NCBI RefSeq assembly: GCF_008064635.1
Contig: NZ_VRYZ01000002.1
Span: forward strand, 1 to 64,000
Reading direction: 5' to 3'
DNA: 64,000 nucleotides
Source: Parahaliea aestuarii
GTDB taxonomy: Bacteria; Pseudomonadota; Gammaproteobacteria; Pseudomonadales; Halieaceae
Below the pieces are notes generated by a model. The model saw only the letters and a list, made by a program, of their open reading frames with translations. It made no database searches and was not told where the DNA came from. Both the position numbers and the translations under genes were made by a program. How positions within the stretch are numbered: the first letter of the stretch is position 1; every line of letters starts with the position of its first letter. This document shows positions 49,841-58,845 of this stretch, piece after piece.

Positions 49841-49995
49841 GGGCGGCAGGCCCCTCCGGCCGGCCTTGACCACCGGGCTGGCGCATTCACAAAGCTGAAC
49901 TACCCTCAATTCACCGGAGCGATTCGGGCGTTGGGGGTGCTTACCGGTCCCGGATTTCTCCACACCTTACTCGTCAGAACATCAAGGGGTCTGAT

Positions 49996-52900
49996 ATGAG
50001 CTTCAGTGGAACTACGAAAGCCTGGATAAAACTGCCGCTTGCAGCCGCCGTAACGATAGCCTCTGCCAGCGCCGGGGCCAGCGATCTGCAACTATCGGGG
50101 GAACAGCCGACAATCGTTGGCAGTGCTCCCAGCACCAGTGAGTCGGGCAAGCCGGAATATCGCTCGGAAGGCGGGCGCAGTGTCTATTTTGTGCAGCTTG
50201 AGGATGAACCGGTCGCCACCTACAACGGCGGTATCAAGGGATTGCCCGCCACCAGCAACAAAGCCACCGGCAAGAACAAACTCGATACGCGCAGCAAGAA
50301 CAGCAAAGCCTACCGCCAGTACCTCAAGGGCAAGCAGGACAAGTTCAGCGCCCAGGCCGGGATCAAAGGCAGCGTGCGCAAGGACTACCAGGTCATCTTC
50401 AACGGCATGGCGGTGGAAATGACGCCGGAAGAAGCCGATGCGATGGCCCGGATGCCCGGCGTTAAGGCGGTCATCCGCGAGCGCCATGAACGACCCAACA
50501 CCGATGCCGGCGCCGAATGGATTAACGCCGATGCCATCTGGCCGGGGCCGCCCAACAATGTACCCCACAACCAGGGTGAAGGTCTGGTCATCGCTGTTCT
50601 CGATACCGGGATCAACAGCGACCACCCCTCCTTCGCGGATATCGGCGGCGATGGCTACGATCACGACAACCCTCTCGGTAGTGGTAACTACATTCCCGGA
50701 AGCTACTGCGATGTCTCAGAGCCGGGCTTCTGTAATGACAAGTTGATTGGCGCCTGGTCCTTCGTGCCCGAGGACCCCAGTTACCCCTCACCGGAAGACA
50801 GTGACGGCCACGGTTCCCATACCGCAAGTACCGCGGCGGGCAATGTACTCACTGACGCCACAGTGCACGCACCGACCACCAGCCTGACCCGCGCCATCTC
50901 CGGGGTGGCGCCACACGCGAATATCATCGCCTATGACGTCTGCATCGACACCTGCCCCGGGTCAGCCCTGCTGGCGGCTGTGGAACAGGTCGTCGAGGAC
51001 GCTGCGGCACTACCCGACGGCATCCACGCCCTGAATTACTCGATTTCCGGCGGAGAAGACCCCTACAGCGACGCCGTGGAACTCGGTTTCCTCAACGCGG
51101 CTGCCGCCGGCATCTATGTCTCTGCGTCCGCCGGGAACGAAGGGCCGGGAGCCGCCACCACCGGCCACCACTCACCGTGGATCGCCACCACCGCGGCCAG
51201 CAGCCATGACCGGCTACTGGTGAACAGCCTTGTCGGCATCAATGCGGGCAATGGCAGATTCCCCGATATCACGGCCGTGGGTTTCACCTCAGGCTATGGC
51301 CCGGCCCCCCTGATATACGCCGCGGATTTTCCAACCACCAACGGCAGCTCCAACGACACCGATCCCGCACAGTGCCTGGAACCTTTCCCTCCCGGCCACT
51401 TCAATGGCGAAATCGTTATCTGTGACCGCGGCGAGATCGCCCGGGTCGACAAGGGCGCCAACGTGCTGGCCGGTGGCGCGGGCGGCATGGTGCTGGCCAA
51501 CGTGAGTTTTGACGGCGTGGTCGGCGACGCTCACTTCCTGCCGGCGATCCATGTAGAAGTGGATGTCGGCGACGCGTTGAAAACCTGGCTCGATAGCGCC
51601 GACGAAGCAGTGGCATCCATCACCGGGTATGAACTGTCCATCGACGATGCCAATGGCGACATCATGGCCGGTTTCAGTTCACGCGGGCCCAATAACAATC
51701 TCGATATCCTGAAGCCCGATGTCACAGCCCCGGGTGTCAGTATCCTGGCTGCCATCCATACCACCAGCGGGGGATCCCCTGCCGAGTTCGGCTTTATCAG
51801 CGGTACCTCGATGTCTTCTCCCCACCACGCCGGTGCGGGGGCGATAGTGTCGGGCGCCCGCCCGGACTGGACGCCGCACATGGTGAAATCCGCCATCATG
51901 ATGACCAGCCTGAACAGCGGGATTCGCAAGGAGGACGGCGTCACGCCGGCGGATGCCTTTGACATGGGCGCCGGCCGGGTCGACCTGAGCCGCGCGACCG
52001 AGGTCGACCTGGTGCTGGACGAAACCACCGAGAACTTTGTGGCCGCGAATCCTGACCTGGGGGGAGACCCTCGCACCCTTAACATTCCCAGCATGCAGGA
52101 TGGCGCCTGCCTGGGCGGCTGTAGCTGGACCCGCACCTTCACCAACACCGCGCGCAATACGGTGCATGTGGATGTCGCCGCCAGCAGCCTGGGTGACGCA
52201 CAGTTCAGCGTTGAACCCTCCCGCCTCAAGCTGAAGTCCGGACAAAGCGCTTCGATACAGGTCAGCGCCGACACGCGCCTGGCCAGTGGCTGGCAGTTCG
52301 GCCAGATCGACCTGCAGCGCCGCGGCGACGGACCGGACCTGCACCTGCCGATTGCCGCCCAGGCGGTCACGACGTCTGCCCCGGGCGTGTTCTCGAAAAC
52401 GGTGGATAGTGATACCGCTGCGCCCGGCGATGTCCTGACCTACACCATCGAGATCGTCAATGGTCAGCTGAGCGGGCAAATCGACCTCAGCGACTCCCTG
52501 CCCCCGGGGGTCAGCGCCATTGCCGGCTCGGAGACAGAAGTCATCGTAGATGGCACCACTATCGCGCCCTTCAGTGTCAATGGCGGTATGGGATCCTGGA
52601 GCGGCACGCTGGCACCTGGCAGCCTGAATGTTGCGGCTTCTACCACTTCGCCAGCGGGCTACCTACCCCTGTCGGCGTTCGGTATCGCGCCATTCGGCTG
52701 CCCCAGTAACTGCGACGACGGTGCGTTCGTTGTCGACGTACCTGCGTTCACCTACAACGGCGAAACCTACAATCAGGTGATCTGGTCGGTTAATGGCACC
52801 CTGGAAGTGGGCGTCAGCAGCGGTGTGGCCTCCTCTTTCGCCAATCAGTTGTTTCCCGACAGCACAGTGCCCAACAACTTGTTGGCGCCGTTCTGGACCG

Positions 52901-53346
52901 ACCTCAATATGGGGGTAGATGGTGATGGTGCCGAGTGGCGAGTTGGTGTTCTTTCCGCCGGCTCTACCACGTTCACGGTGTACGAATGGGAAAATATCCC
53001 GGCCTTCGGGGACGCCAGCCAGCGCTACAGCTTCCAGATCTGGGTCCAGAACGGCAGTTCCGGCAACATCTGGTTCACCTACGGCCAGCTGGGCGATACC
53101 GCCGGAGCCACTGTCGGCGCCGAGAACTTCGACGGCACCATCGGCAGTACCTACTGGTTCGAAGGGACCGGTACTGCTCCGGCAGTGGGTACTGATCTCG
53201 AAGTGGTAACCACCGAAGGTGGCAGCGCCACCTTTACCTTCCAGGCGGAAGTCGACAGCTGTGACGGCCCCATTGTCAACAGTGCCGAGATCACCACCTC
53301 GGATACCAGCGCCGGTGCTATAGCGGTATCTCGCTGTACCGATTGA
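49996..53346 (+). CDS. Secreted subtilisin-like (S8) serine peptidase with PA domain
   Basis: This 1116-residue protein has a signal peptide (about residues 1-31, ending SASAGA) and an I9-type propeptide (YFVQLEDEPVATY to AVEMTPEEADAM). The S8 catalytic domain has D203 in AVLDTGIN, H272 in DGHGSHTAS, Asn in SASAGNEGPG and S605 in GTSMSSPHHAG. A protease-associated insert lies between about residues 425 and 535. After the catalytic domain come a fibronectin-like region, a DUF11-like repeat and a C-terminal beta domain (about 880-1090). It is an extracellular protease with no evident link to the catabolic genes around it. A terminator hairpin follows. Confidence 0.9.
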   Translation: MSFSGTTKAWIKLPLAAAVTIASASAGASDLQLSGEQPTIVGSAPSTSESGKPEYRSEGGRSVYFVQLEDEPVATYNGGIKGLPATSNKATGKNKLDTRSKNSKAYRQYLKGKQDKFSAQAGIKGSVRKDYQVIFNGMAVEMTPEEADAMARMPGVKAVIRERHERPNTDAGAEWINADAIWPGPPNNVPHNQGEGLVIAVLDTGINSDHPSFADIGGDGYDHDNPLGSGNYIPGSYCDVSEPGFCNDKLIGAWSFVPEDPSYPSPEDSDGHGSHTASTAAGNVLTDATVHAPTTSLTRAISGVAPHANIIAYDVCIDTCPGSALLAAVEQVVEDAAALPDGIHALNYSISGGEDPYSDAVELGFLNAAAAGIYVSASAGNEGPGAATTGHHSPWIATTAASSHDRLLVNSLVGINAGNGRFPDITAVGFTSGYGPAPLIYAADFPTTNGSSNDTDPAQCLEPFPPGHFNGEIVICDRGEIARVDKGANVLAGGAGGMVLANVSFDGVVGDAHFLPAIHVEVDVGDALKTWLDSADEAVASITGYELSIDDANGDIMAGFSSRGPNNNLDILKPDVTAPGVSILAAIHTTSGGSPAEFGFISGTSMSSPHHAGAGAIVSGARPDWTPHMVKSAIMMTSLNSGIRKEDGVTPADAFDMGAGRVDLSRATEVDLVLDETTENFVAANPDLGGDPRTLNIPSMQDGACLGGCSWTRTFTNTARNTVHVDVAASSLGDAQFSVEPSRLKLKSGQSASIQVSADTRLASGWQFGQIDLQRRGDGPDLHLPIAAQAVTTSAPGVFSKTVDSDTAAPGDVLTYTIEIVNGQLSGQIDLSDSLPPGVSAIAGSETEVIVDGTTIAPFSVNGGMGSWSGTLAPGSLNVAASTTSPAGYLPLSAFGIAPFGCPSNCDDGAFVVDVPAFTYNGETYNQVIWSVNGTLEVGVSSGVASSFANQLFPDSTVPNNLLAPFWTDLNMGVDGDGAEWRVGVLSAGSTTFTVYEWENIPAFGDASQRYSFQIWVQNGSSGNIWFTYGQLGDTAGATVGAENFDGTIGSTYWFEGTGTAPAVGTDLEVVTTEGGSATFTFQAEVDSCDGPIVNSAEITTSDTSAGAIAVSRCTD

Positions 53347-53357
53347 TTGCACCTTTC

Positions 53358-53382
53358 CGGGGAGCCCCGCCGGGGTTCCCCG
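53358..53382 (+). terminator. Hairpin after the subtilase gene
   Basis: CGGGGAGCCCC pairs with GGGGTTCCCCG with one mismatch around a GCC loop, 11 bp after the stop. It lies between convergent genes and could serve both. Confidence 0.6.
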
Positions 53383-53428
53383 CTTCACTCCTCCAGCAGA
53401 TCTCGCTGGCCCGCAAACCCGGGACGGT

Positions 53429-54292
53429 TCAGGAAAACACCACCGTCTTGTTGCCCTGCACCAGCACCCTGTCTTCCAGGTGATAGCGTAGTCCGCGGGC
53501 GAGAACGGTCTTCTCCACATCCTTGCCCAGGCGCACCAGGTCGTCGATGGTGTCGTGATGGCGGATGCGGATCACGTCCTGCTCGATGATCGGACCCGCA
53601 TCCAGTTCCTCGGTTACGTAGTGACAGGTGGCCCCGGTGAGTTTGACCCCGCGCTGGAAGGCCTGGTGATAGGGCCTTGCGCCGGCGAAGGACGGCAGGA
53701 AGCTGTGGTGGATGTTAATGATTCGCCCGGCATATTCCCCGCAAAGCCAGGGCGGGAGAATCTGCATATAGCGCGCCAGCACAATGGTGTCCGGCCGGGC
53801 GGCGCGTATCAGTGCCGAGGTGGCCTCGAAAGCGGCCTCTTTGCCCTCTGTGTCCGGTGGTACCGGAACGCAGTGAAAAGGTACCCCGTGCCACTCCACC
53901 AGAGGGCGCAGATCCTCGTGGTTGGAGATGACGCATACGGGGTTGAAAGGCATATCGCCGCTGCGCCACAGGTGCAGTAAATCTGCCAGGCAATGATCCT
54001 GCCGGCTCACCATCAGCACCACCCGTTGCGGGCGCTGGGATTCAGTCAGGCGCCACTCCATCTGCAGTTCCCGCGCCACCGGTTCAAAGGCGGCGCGGAA
54101 GGCGTCTGCTTCCATCGCCAGGCTGTCGGCATCGACCACGTAGCGCATGTAGAACATGCGGGTTTCGGTGTCCTCGTACTGGCTGGCGCCGACGATGGAG
54201 CCGCCATGAGCGGCGATAAAACCGGCGATGCGGGCGACAATACCCACCTGGTCCGGGCAGATGCCCACGAGACGGTAACTGTGTTGTGTCAT
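53429..54292 (-). CDS. purU: Formyltetrahydrofolate deformylase
   Basis: The 287-residue enzyme has an N-terminal ACT domain (LVGICPDQVGIVARIAGF) and a formyltransferase-like catalytic domain. Catalytic segments are ARYMQILP, NIHHSFLPSFAGARPYHQAF (Asn and His) and ELDAGPIIEQD (Asp). It hydrolyses 10-formyltetrahydrofolate to formate and tetrahydrofolate, balancing one-carbon pools. The length is standard for the family. It is divergent from the TetR gene. Confidence 0.93.
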   Translation of the reverse strand: MTQHSYRLVGICPDQVGIVARIAGFIAAHGGSIVGASQYEDTETRMFYMRYVVDADSLAMEADAFRAAFEPVARELQMEWRLTESQRPQRVVLMVSRQDHCLADLLHLWRSGDMPFNPVCVISNHEDLRPLVEWHGVPFHCVPVPPDTEGKEAAFEATSALIRAARPDTIVLARYMQILPPWLCGEYAGRIINIHHSFLPSFAGARPYHQAFQRGVKLTGATCHYVTEELDAGPIIEQDVIRIRHHDTIDDLVRLGKDVEKTVLARGLRYHLEDRVLVQGNKTVVFS

Positions 54293-54457
54293 GCCTGATA
54301 GCTTCCTGCTGCTTCGATCACGTCCGCGCCGGTCGAGCGCCGCGGAGGGGCGCTAACACTAGCATTTACTGCAGCCACGCGCAGCCGGGACAAACGGCAA
54401 TTGCGCATGCCCGCGGCCTGGGACACACTGGTGACTTTGCACAGCGGAATTCGTCTC

Positions 54458-55096
54458 GTGGCCAGCAGCACAGCAGACAGCGCCCCCTACCATCACGGCG
54501 ATCTCTACAAATCCCTGATTGTCGCCGCGGCTGAGTTGATCGAGGAAGACGGCCTGATGGGCTTCTCCATGGTCGCCGCCGCCCGCCGGCTCGGGGTCAG
54601 CAGCGCCGCGCCGTATCGCCACTTCCGCGACCGGAGCGACCTGCTCAATGCGGTGACGGATCTCGCCTTCTATGCACTCAACACCGAAGTGGAAGCAGCC
54701 GCCGCGCTGTACGAGCCCGGTACCGAAGACTGCCTGGTCGCCCTCGGCATGACCTATCTCGACTTTCTGCAACGCCACCAACCCTTCTACGAGCTGATGT
54801 GGGGCAGCCTTGAAGCGGAGTTGACGACCCCGGAGTGTTTTGCCCGCCGGGTGCGGGGCCTGCACTCCTTCATCGCCGCACTGGCGGATTGGTGCCGAAT
54901 TCACCATATCCAGCACCGCTCACCGGAGGATATCGCGCTGGCATTCTGGTCCATGGCCCACGGCCTCAGCTTGCTACAGAACCACCGGGCCTTCACTGAG
55001 GTCCGCCGCGAAAACCGGATCGAAGACATGCTGAGGACCAATGCCCTGATCTATCTGCGGGGTGTGCTGGCCGAGGCGGGGGAAACAGGGGCATAG
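54458..55096 (+). CDS. TetR-family transcriptional regulator
   Basis: The start is uncertain: GTG 54458 gives 212 residues with YHHGDLYKSLIVAAAELI near the N-terminus, the usual distance, while ATG 54407 would add 17 residues. The helix-turn-helix is FSMVAAARRLGVSSAAPYRHFRDRSDLLNAV. The ligand domain has YLDFLQRHQPFYELMWGS and SFIAALADWCR, as in the WHG-type C-terminal domain. It probably controls the neighbouring nitroreductase gene or itself; no operator was identified. Confidence 0.82.
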   Translation: MASSTADSAPYHHGDLYKSLIVAAAELIEEDGLMGFSMVAAARRLGVSSAAPYRHFRDRSDLLNAVTDLAFYALNTEVEAAAALYEPGTEDCLVALGMTYLDFLQRHQPFYELMWGSLEAELTTPECFARRVRGLHSFIAALADWCRIHHIQHRSPEDIALAFWSMAHGLSLLQNHRAFTEVRRENRIEDMLRTNALIYLRGVLAEAGETGA

Positions 55097-55244
55097 GCTT
55101 GCACAACATTCGGATAATTCGAATGGTATGTCGAAGTTTTTACGATTTATTCGCCCGCTTATGCGGCGCAGACTAAAGGCTATGCAAGAGAATCCTGCCT
55201 GCCGGGATGACGCATTGACCAGCACTTGCCGAAAGGAGACTTCA

Positions 55245-55799
55245 ATGATCGAGATACATTCCCTGTTCCGCCAGCGTCGCAGCCCCTATCAGTTCGATAC
55301 TGAACGCTCTGTCAGGCCGGCCGACATCGAGGCCCTGTTCGAAGCGGCCCGCTGGGCCATGTCTTCCTACAATGCCCAGCCCTGGCGTTACATCGTCGGA
55401 GTGAAGGAGGAAAACCCGGCAATGTGGCAGGCCATCTTCGAGGTGCTGGTAGAGGGCAACCAGCCCTGGGCCCGGCATGCGCCGGTACTGGCACTGGGTG
55501 TGATGGAGACCGCCTTCGAGCACAACGGAAAACCGAACAAGGCCGCCGCCCACGACCTGGGCGCCGCCTCGGCCTTCCTCACCCTGGAAGCCACCGCCCG
55601 CGGCCTGGTGGTCCACCAGATGATCGGCATCGAGCCGGAAAAAGCCCATGCGGACTTCAAACTGACCAACACCCAGGAGGCGCTCACGGCACTGGCAATT
55701 GGCTATGCCGGCAGCAATCCCGATCTGCCCGCCGGCTACATCGAGCGCGACGAGGCGCCGCGCCAGCGCAAACCGCTGGAAGAGATTGTACGCCGATAG
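55245..55799 (+). CDS. Nitroreductase-family FMN protein
   Basis: ATG 55245, 5 bp after AAAGGAGA, gives 184 residues. FMN-binding segments RRSPYQFDTERSV near residue 11, RWAMSSYNAQPWRYIVG near residue 35 and the closing LAIGYAGSNPDLPAGY are characteristic. It reduces nitro groups, quinones or similar compounds with NAD(P)H. It lies 148 bp after the TetR gene on the same strand, so regulation by that protein is plausible. Confidence 0.86.
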   Translation: MIEIHSLFRQRRSPYQFDTERSVRPADIEALFEAARWAMSSYNAQPWRYIVGVKEENPAMWQAIFEVLVEGNQPWARHAPVLALGVMETAFEHNGKPNKAAAHDLGAASAFLTLEATARGLVVHQMIGIEPEKAHADFKLTNTQEALTALAIGYAGSNPDLPAGYIERDEAPRQRKPLEEIVRR

Positions 55800-55868
55800 T
55801 TGATGGTCACCAGCAGCCGGGATCACTGCGTGACACCGGCTGGTGGCCGTCTCGTTTACACGGGCCGC

Positions 55869-57026
55869 TTACCTGCTCTCAATCAGGTGCGGCCCCAAGG
55901 CATCCAGGCTGTTCACGCCCATCAGCGCCATCCCGGTGGCCATTTCCTTCTGTATCAGCCCGAGCAGTTGTTCCACCCCCGGCTGTCCCTTGCTGGCCAG
56001 TGCGTAGACCCAGGCGCGACCGAGAAAAACAGCGCGTGCACCCAGACAGAGTGCCTTGAGGGCATCGATGCCATTGCGTACGCCACCGTCAAGGTAAACA
56101 TCCACCTGCTTGCCTACGGCGTTGACCACGCCCGGCAATTTGCCGATGGACGAAGACACAGAGTCCAGCTGGCGGCCGCCGTGATTGGAAACCAGCACCG
56201 CATCGGCACCGGCGTCCACAGCGGCGCGCGCATCGTCCGGCTCCAGAATGCCTTTTACCAGTAACTTTCCCTGCCACTGATCGCGCAACCAGCGCAGGTC
56301 ATCCCAGGTACAACAGGGATCAAACTGCGAATCGATGAATGCCTTGTACAGGTCGAGATCATCCGGGTCAGCGATCTTTTCCGCGATATTGCCGAAGTTG
56401 TGGGGCTTGCCGCTGATACCCACGTCCCAGGCCCAGACCGGGCTGGTGGCAAGCTGGACGAGTTTGCTCAGGCGCCCGGCCATCCCTCCTCCCAACATAC
56501 CGTTGCGGAAGTCCCGCAGCCGCACTCCCGGCACAGGCAGGTCGACGGTAAACACCAATGCGCTGCACCCGGCGGCGCGTGCCCGGCCCAGAAGGCGCTG
56601 GACAAACTCCCTGTCGCGCAGCATATAGAGTTGAAACCAGAACGGTGCCTGGGTGGCGCTGTGTACCTCTTCCACCGAACAAATACCGACGGTCGACAGG
56701 GTAAACGGAACCTGCTGCCGGATGGCAGCGCGTGCCGCAAGCACCTCGCCGCGACGGGCGTACATGCCGGCCATACCGATCGGCGCCAGCACCAGCGGCG
56801 ATTGCGCCGCGAACCCGAGGAGGTTGCAGGTAGTGCTGACCGACGACACATCGCGCATTACGCGCTGCTTCAATTGCAGGGATGCAAACCCGGCGGAGTT
56901 ATGACCCATTGTCAGTTCGTCATTGGCCGCCCCATCCAGATAGTCAAACAGGAAGCGCGGAAGGCGTCGGCGTGCGCGGCGACGGTGATCCTCCGCGGTC
57001 ACGGGTACAACATTAAAAATACTCAT
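55869..57026 (-). CDS. FMN-dependent alpha-hydroxy-acid oxidase/dehydrogenase
   Basis: ATG 57026 (MSIFNVVPVTAEDHRRRARR) gives 385 residues; a longer reading upstream is not homologous. The barrel shows FLFDYLDGAANDELT, LAPIGMAGMYARRGE, FQLYMLRDREFVQ and the active-site VSNHGGRQLD with its catalytic His. The family includes L-lactate, glycolate and (S)-mandelate dehydrogenases. It is placed 86 bp after the ThDP enzyme gene on the same strand and near an FAD-type oxidase, so 2-hydroxy acids are the expected substrates. Confidence 0.88.
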   Translation of the reverse strand: MSIFNVVPVTAEDHRRRARRRLPRFLFDYLDGAANDELTMGHNSAGFASLQLKQRVMRDVSSVSTTCNLLGFAAQSPLVLAPIGMAGMYARRGEVLAARAAIRQQVPFTLSTVGICSVEEVHSATQAPFWFQLYMLRDREFVQRLLGRARAAGCSALVFTVDLPVPGVRLRDFRNGMLGGGMAGRLSKLVQLATSPVWAWDVGISGKPHNFGNIAEKIADPDDLDLYKAFIDSQFDPCCTWDDLRWLRDQWQGKLLVKGILEPDDARAAVDAGADAVLVSNHGGRQLDSVSSSIGKLPGVVNAVGKQVDVYLDGGVRNGIDALKALCLGARAVFLGRAWVYALASKGQPGVEQLLGLIQKEMATGMALMGVNSLDALGPHLIESR

Positions 57027-57112
57027 CGGATTCTCCGGTGCTGGGCGGTAATCAATGGCGGCGAGCGTTTTGCGCAACTTGCTTTGCAGTGCAGGCGGGC
57101 TGGCCGCTATCT

Positions 57113-58675
57113 CTAGAACTGCAGCGGTGGCACCCGGGCGTCTATCAACAGGGGGCCAGCCTCCGCCACGCCCCGGGCAAGGGCGGCATTCAAGTCCTCG
57201 GCGGTGTTGGCGACCACTGCGGGAACACCCATGCCCTGCGCGATGCTGGCAAAGTCCATGTCCGGATTGCCGATATCGAGTGAACTGGCGGCCTTCGGGC
57301 CCGGCTTGCCGCCGCGGGCGCCGGTGCGGGCGAATTCCAGTTCCAGGATGGAGTACTTGCGGTTGTTGAACAGCAGTACGATGACGTCGAGGCTTTCCCG
57401 CGCCATAGTCCACAGGGACTGGATGGTGTACATGGCGCTCCCGTCACCTTCCAGGCATATCACCTTGCGCTCCGGACAGGCGATAGCTGCGCCTACTGCA
57501 GCGGGCAGGCCAAAGCCGATGGACCCGCCGGCGAGGTTGATCCAGTCGTGTGCACGGGCAGCACTGGTGAAGGGAAAGCAGGCCAGGGCTGAAGTAATCC
57601 CCTCGTCCACGACGATGGCATTTTCCGGCAGGTAGTGGGCCAGGGCCTGGGCCGCACTATTGGCATCCAGAGGGCCGCTGGGCGCAGGCGGTACCTGCAG
57701 CTCACGTAGTGGAACGACTTCGGAACCGGCGGCGAAAGCCTGCAGCAGCGAATCCAGAGCACCGTCGATATCGTCGTTGGGACCGGCCAGCGGGTAGACA
57801 TCACAACCCTCCGGTTCCAGCACGCTTGGCACGTTCGGGTAGGCAAAGAAAGACACCGGACTGGCGCAGCCAAGCAGGATCAATCGTTCGGTACCTTTGA
57901 GGGTGTCGATGGCCAGCTCCGCCAGGTAGGGCAAGCGGTCGATGACTGCTGTGCCGGCTCCGCGGCGAATCCGGACAGGGAAGGTCTCGGTCAGGAGCCT
58001 GGCACCGGTTGCGGCCGCCAGCCTGGCCAGCTTCACGCCCTGCGCCTCGCTCACATTGCGCCCGCCTACCATGATCACCGTCGGTCGATCGTCCCGCAGA
58101 ATCTCCACCGCCTTGTGCAGTTTGTCTGCCGCCACCGGTGCCGGCTGCACTTTCCTGGTCGCTGCTGCAGCCCCGCTGGGATTGTCGCTCCAGGAGACAT
58201 CCGCGGGTAGTACCAGAGTGGCGATCTGACCGATACCGGCCTGTTGTACTGCTTCCGCGGCGTCGCGCGCGATGTCGGCGGGGGCCGCTGAGCTGTGTAC
58301 CCAGTGCGACACCGGGCCTGCTATGCCGGTGATATCGGAGGTCAGGGGGGCGTCGTACTGCAGGTGGTAGGTGGCGTGGTCACCGACGATATTGACGATC
58401 GGCAGGTTGCCTTTTCTCGCATTGTGCAGATTGGCCAGCGCGTTGCCGAGCCCGGGGCCCAGGTGTAGCAGGGTCGAGGCTGGTTTCTCCGCCATTGCCG
58501 CATAGCCCAGGGCCGCTCCGCTGACCACCCCCTCGAACAGGCACAGCACGCAACGCATCCCCTCTACTTCATCCAGGGCCGCAACAAAGTGCATCTCCGA
58601 GGTCCCGGGGTTGGTGAAACAGACCTCGACCCCGCTATCGACCAGGGTCTGGATCAGGCTTTCGGCGCCATTCAT
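57113..58675 (-). CDS. Thiamine-diphosphate enzyme, acetolactate synthase/benzoylformate decarboxylase type
   Basis: The 520-residue protein has the ThDP fold: catalytic E48 in CLFEGVVSGAALGYA, GPGLGNALANLHNARK near residue 73, and the diphosphate-binding GDGSAMYTIQS...NNRKY near residue 405. It has no FAD-binding central signature that I can see. The length and the SWSDNP region resemble the MdlC/acetolactate-synthase-like group. It probably decarboxylates or ligates 2-oxo acids formed by the FMN or FAD oxidases next to it. AAGGA precedes the ATG. Confidence 0.82.
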   Translation of the reverse strand: MNGAESLIQTLVDSGVEVCFTNPGTSEMHFVAALDEVEGMRCVLCLFEGVVSGAALGYAAMAEKPASTLLHLGPGLGNALANLHNARKGNLPIVNIVGDHATYHLQYDAPLTSDITGIAGPVSHWVHSSAAPADIARDAAEAVQQAGIGQIATLVLPADVSWSDNPSGAAAATRKVQPAPVAADKLHKAVEILRDDRPTVIMVGGRNVSEAQGVKLARLAAATGARLLTETFPVRIRRGAGTAVIDRLPYLAELAIDTLKGTERLILLGCASPVSFFAYPNVPSVLEPEGCDVYPLAGPNDDIDGALDSLLQAFAAGSEVVPLRELQVPPAPSGPLDANSAAQALAHYLPENAIVVDEGITSALACFPFTSAARAHDWINLAGGSIGFGLPAAVGAAIACPERKVICLEGDGSAMYTIQSLWTMARESLDVIVLLFNNRKYSILELEFARTGARGGKPGPKAASSLDIGNPDMDFASIAQGMGVPAVVANTAEDLNAALARGVAEAGPLLIDARVPPLQF

Positions 58676-58845
58676 GACACATTCCTTTTTATGGGTGCAT
58701 TCGGTATCGGTGTAGCAAGGCCGCAGGCTTCGCTTCGGCTTTTCTTTAGCAGCGGCAAAATACAGTATAGAGCGCGGCAGTAGAGTAATCTTACCCCATC
58801 CCCAATTGGCTCTGCTGAACGTAGAACAGTAACAGGAATCTACCC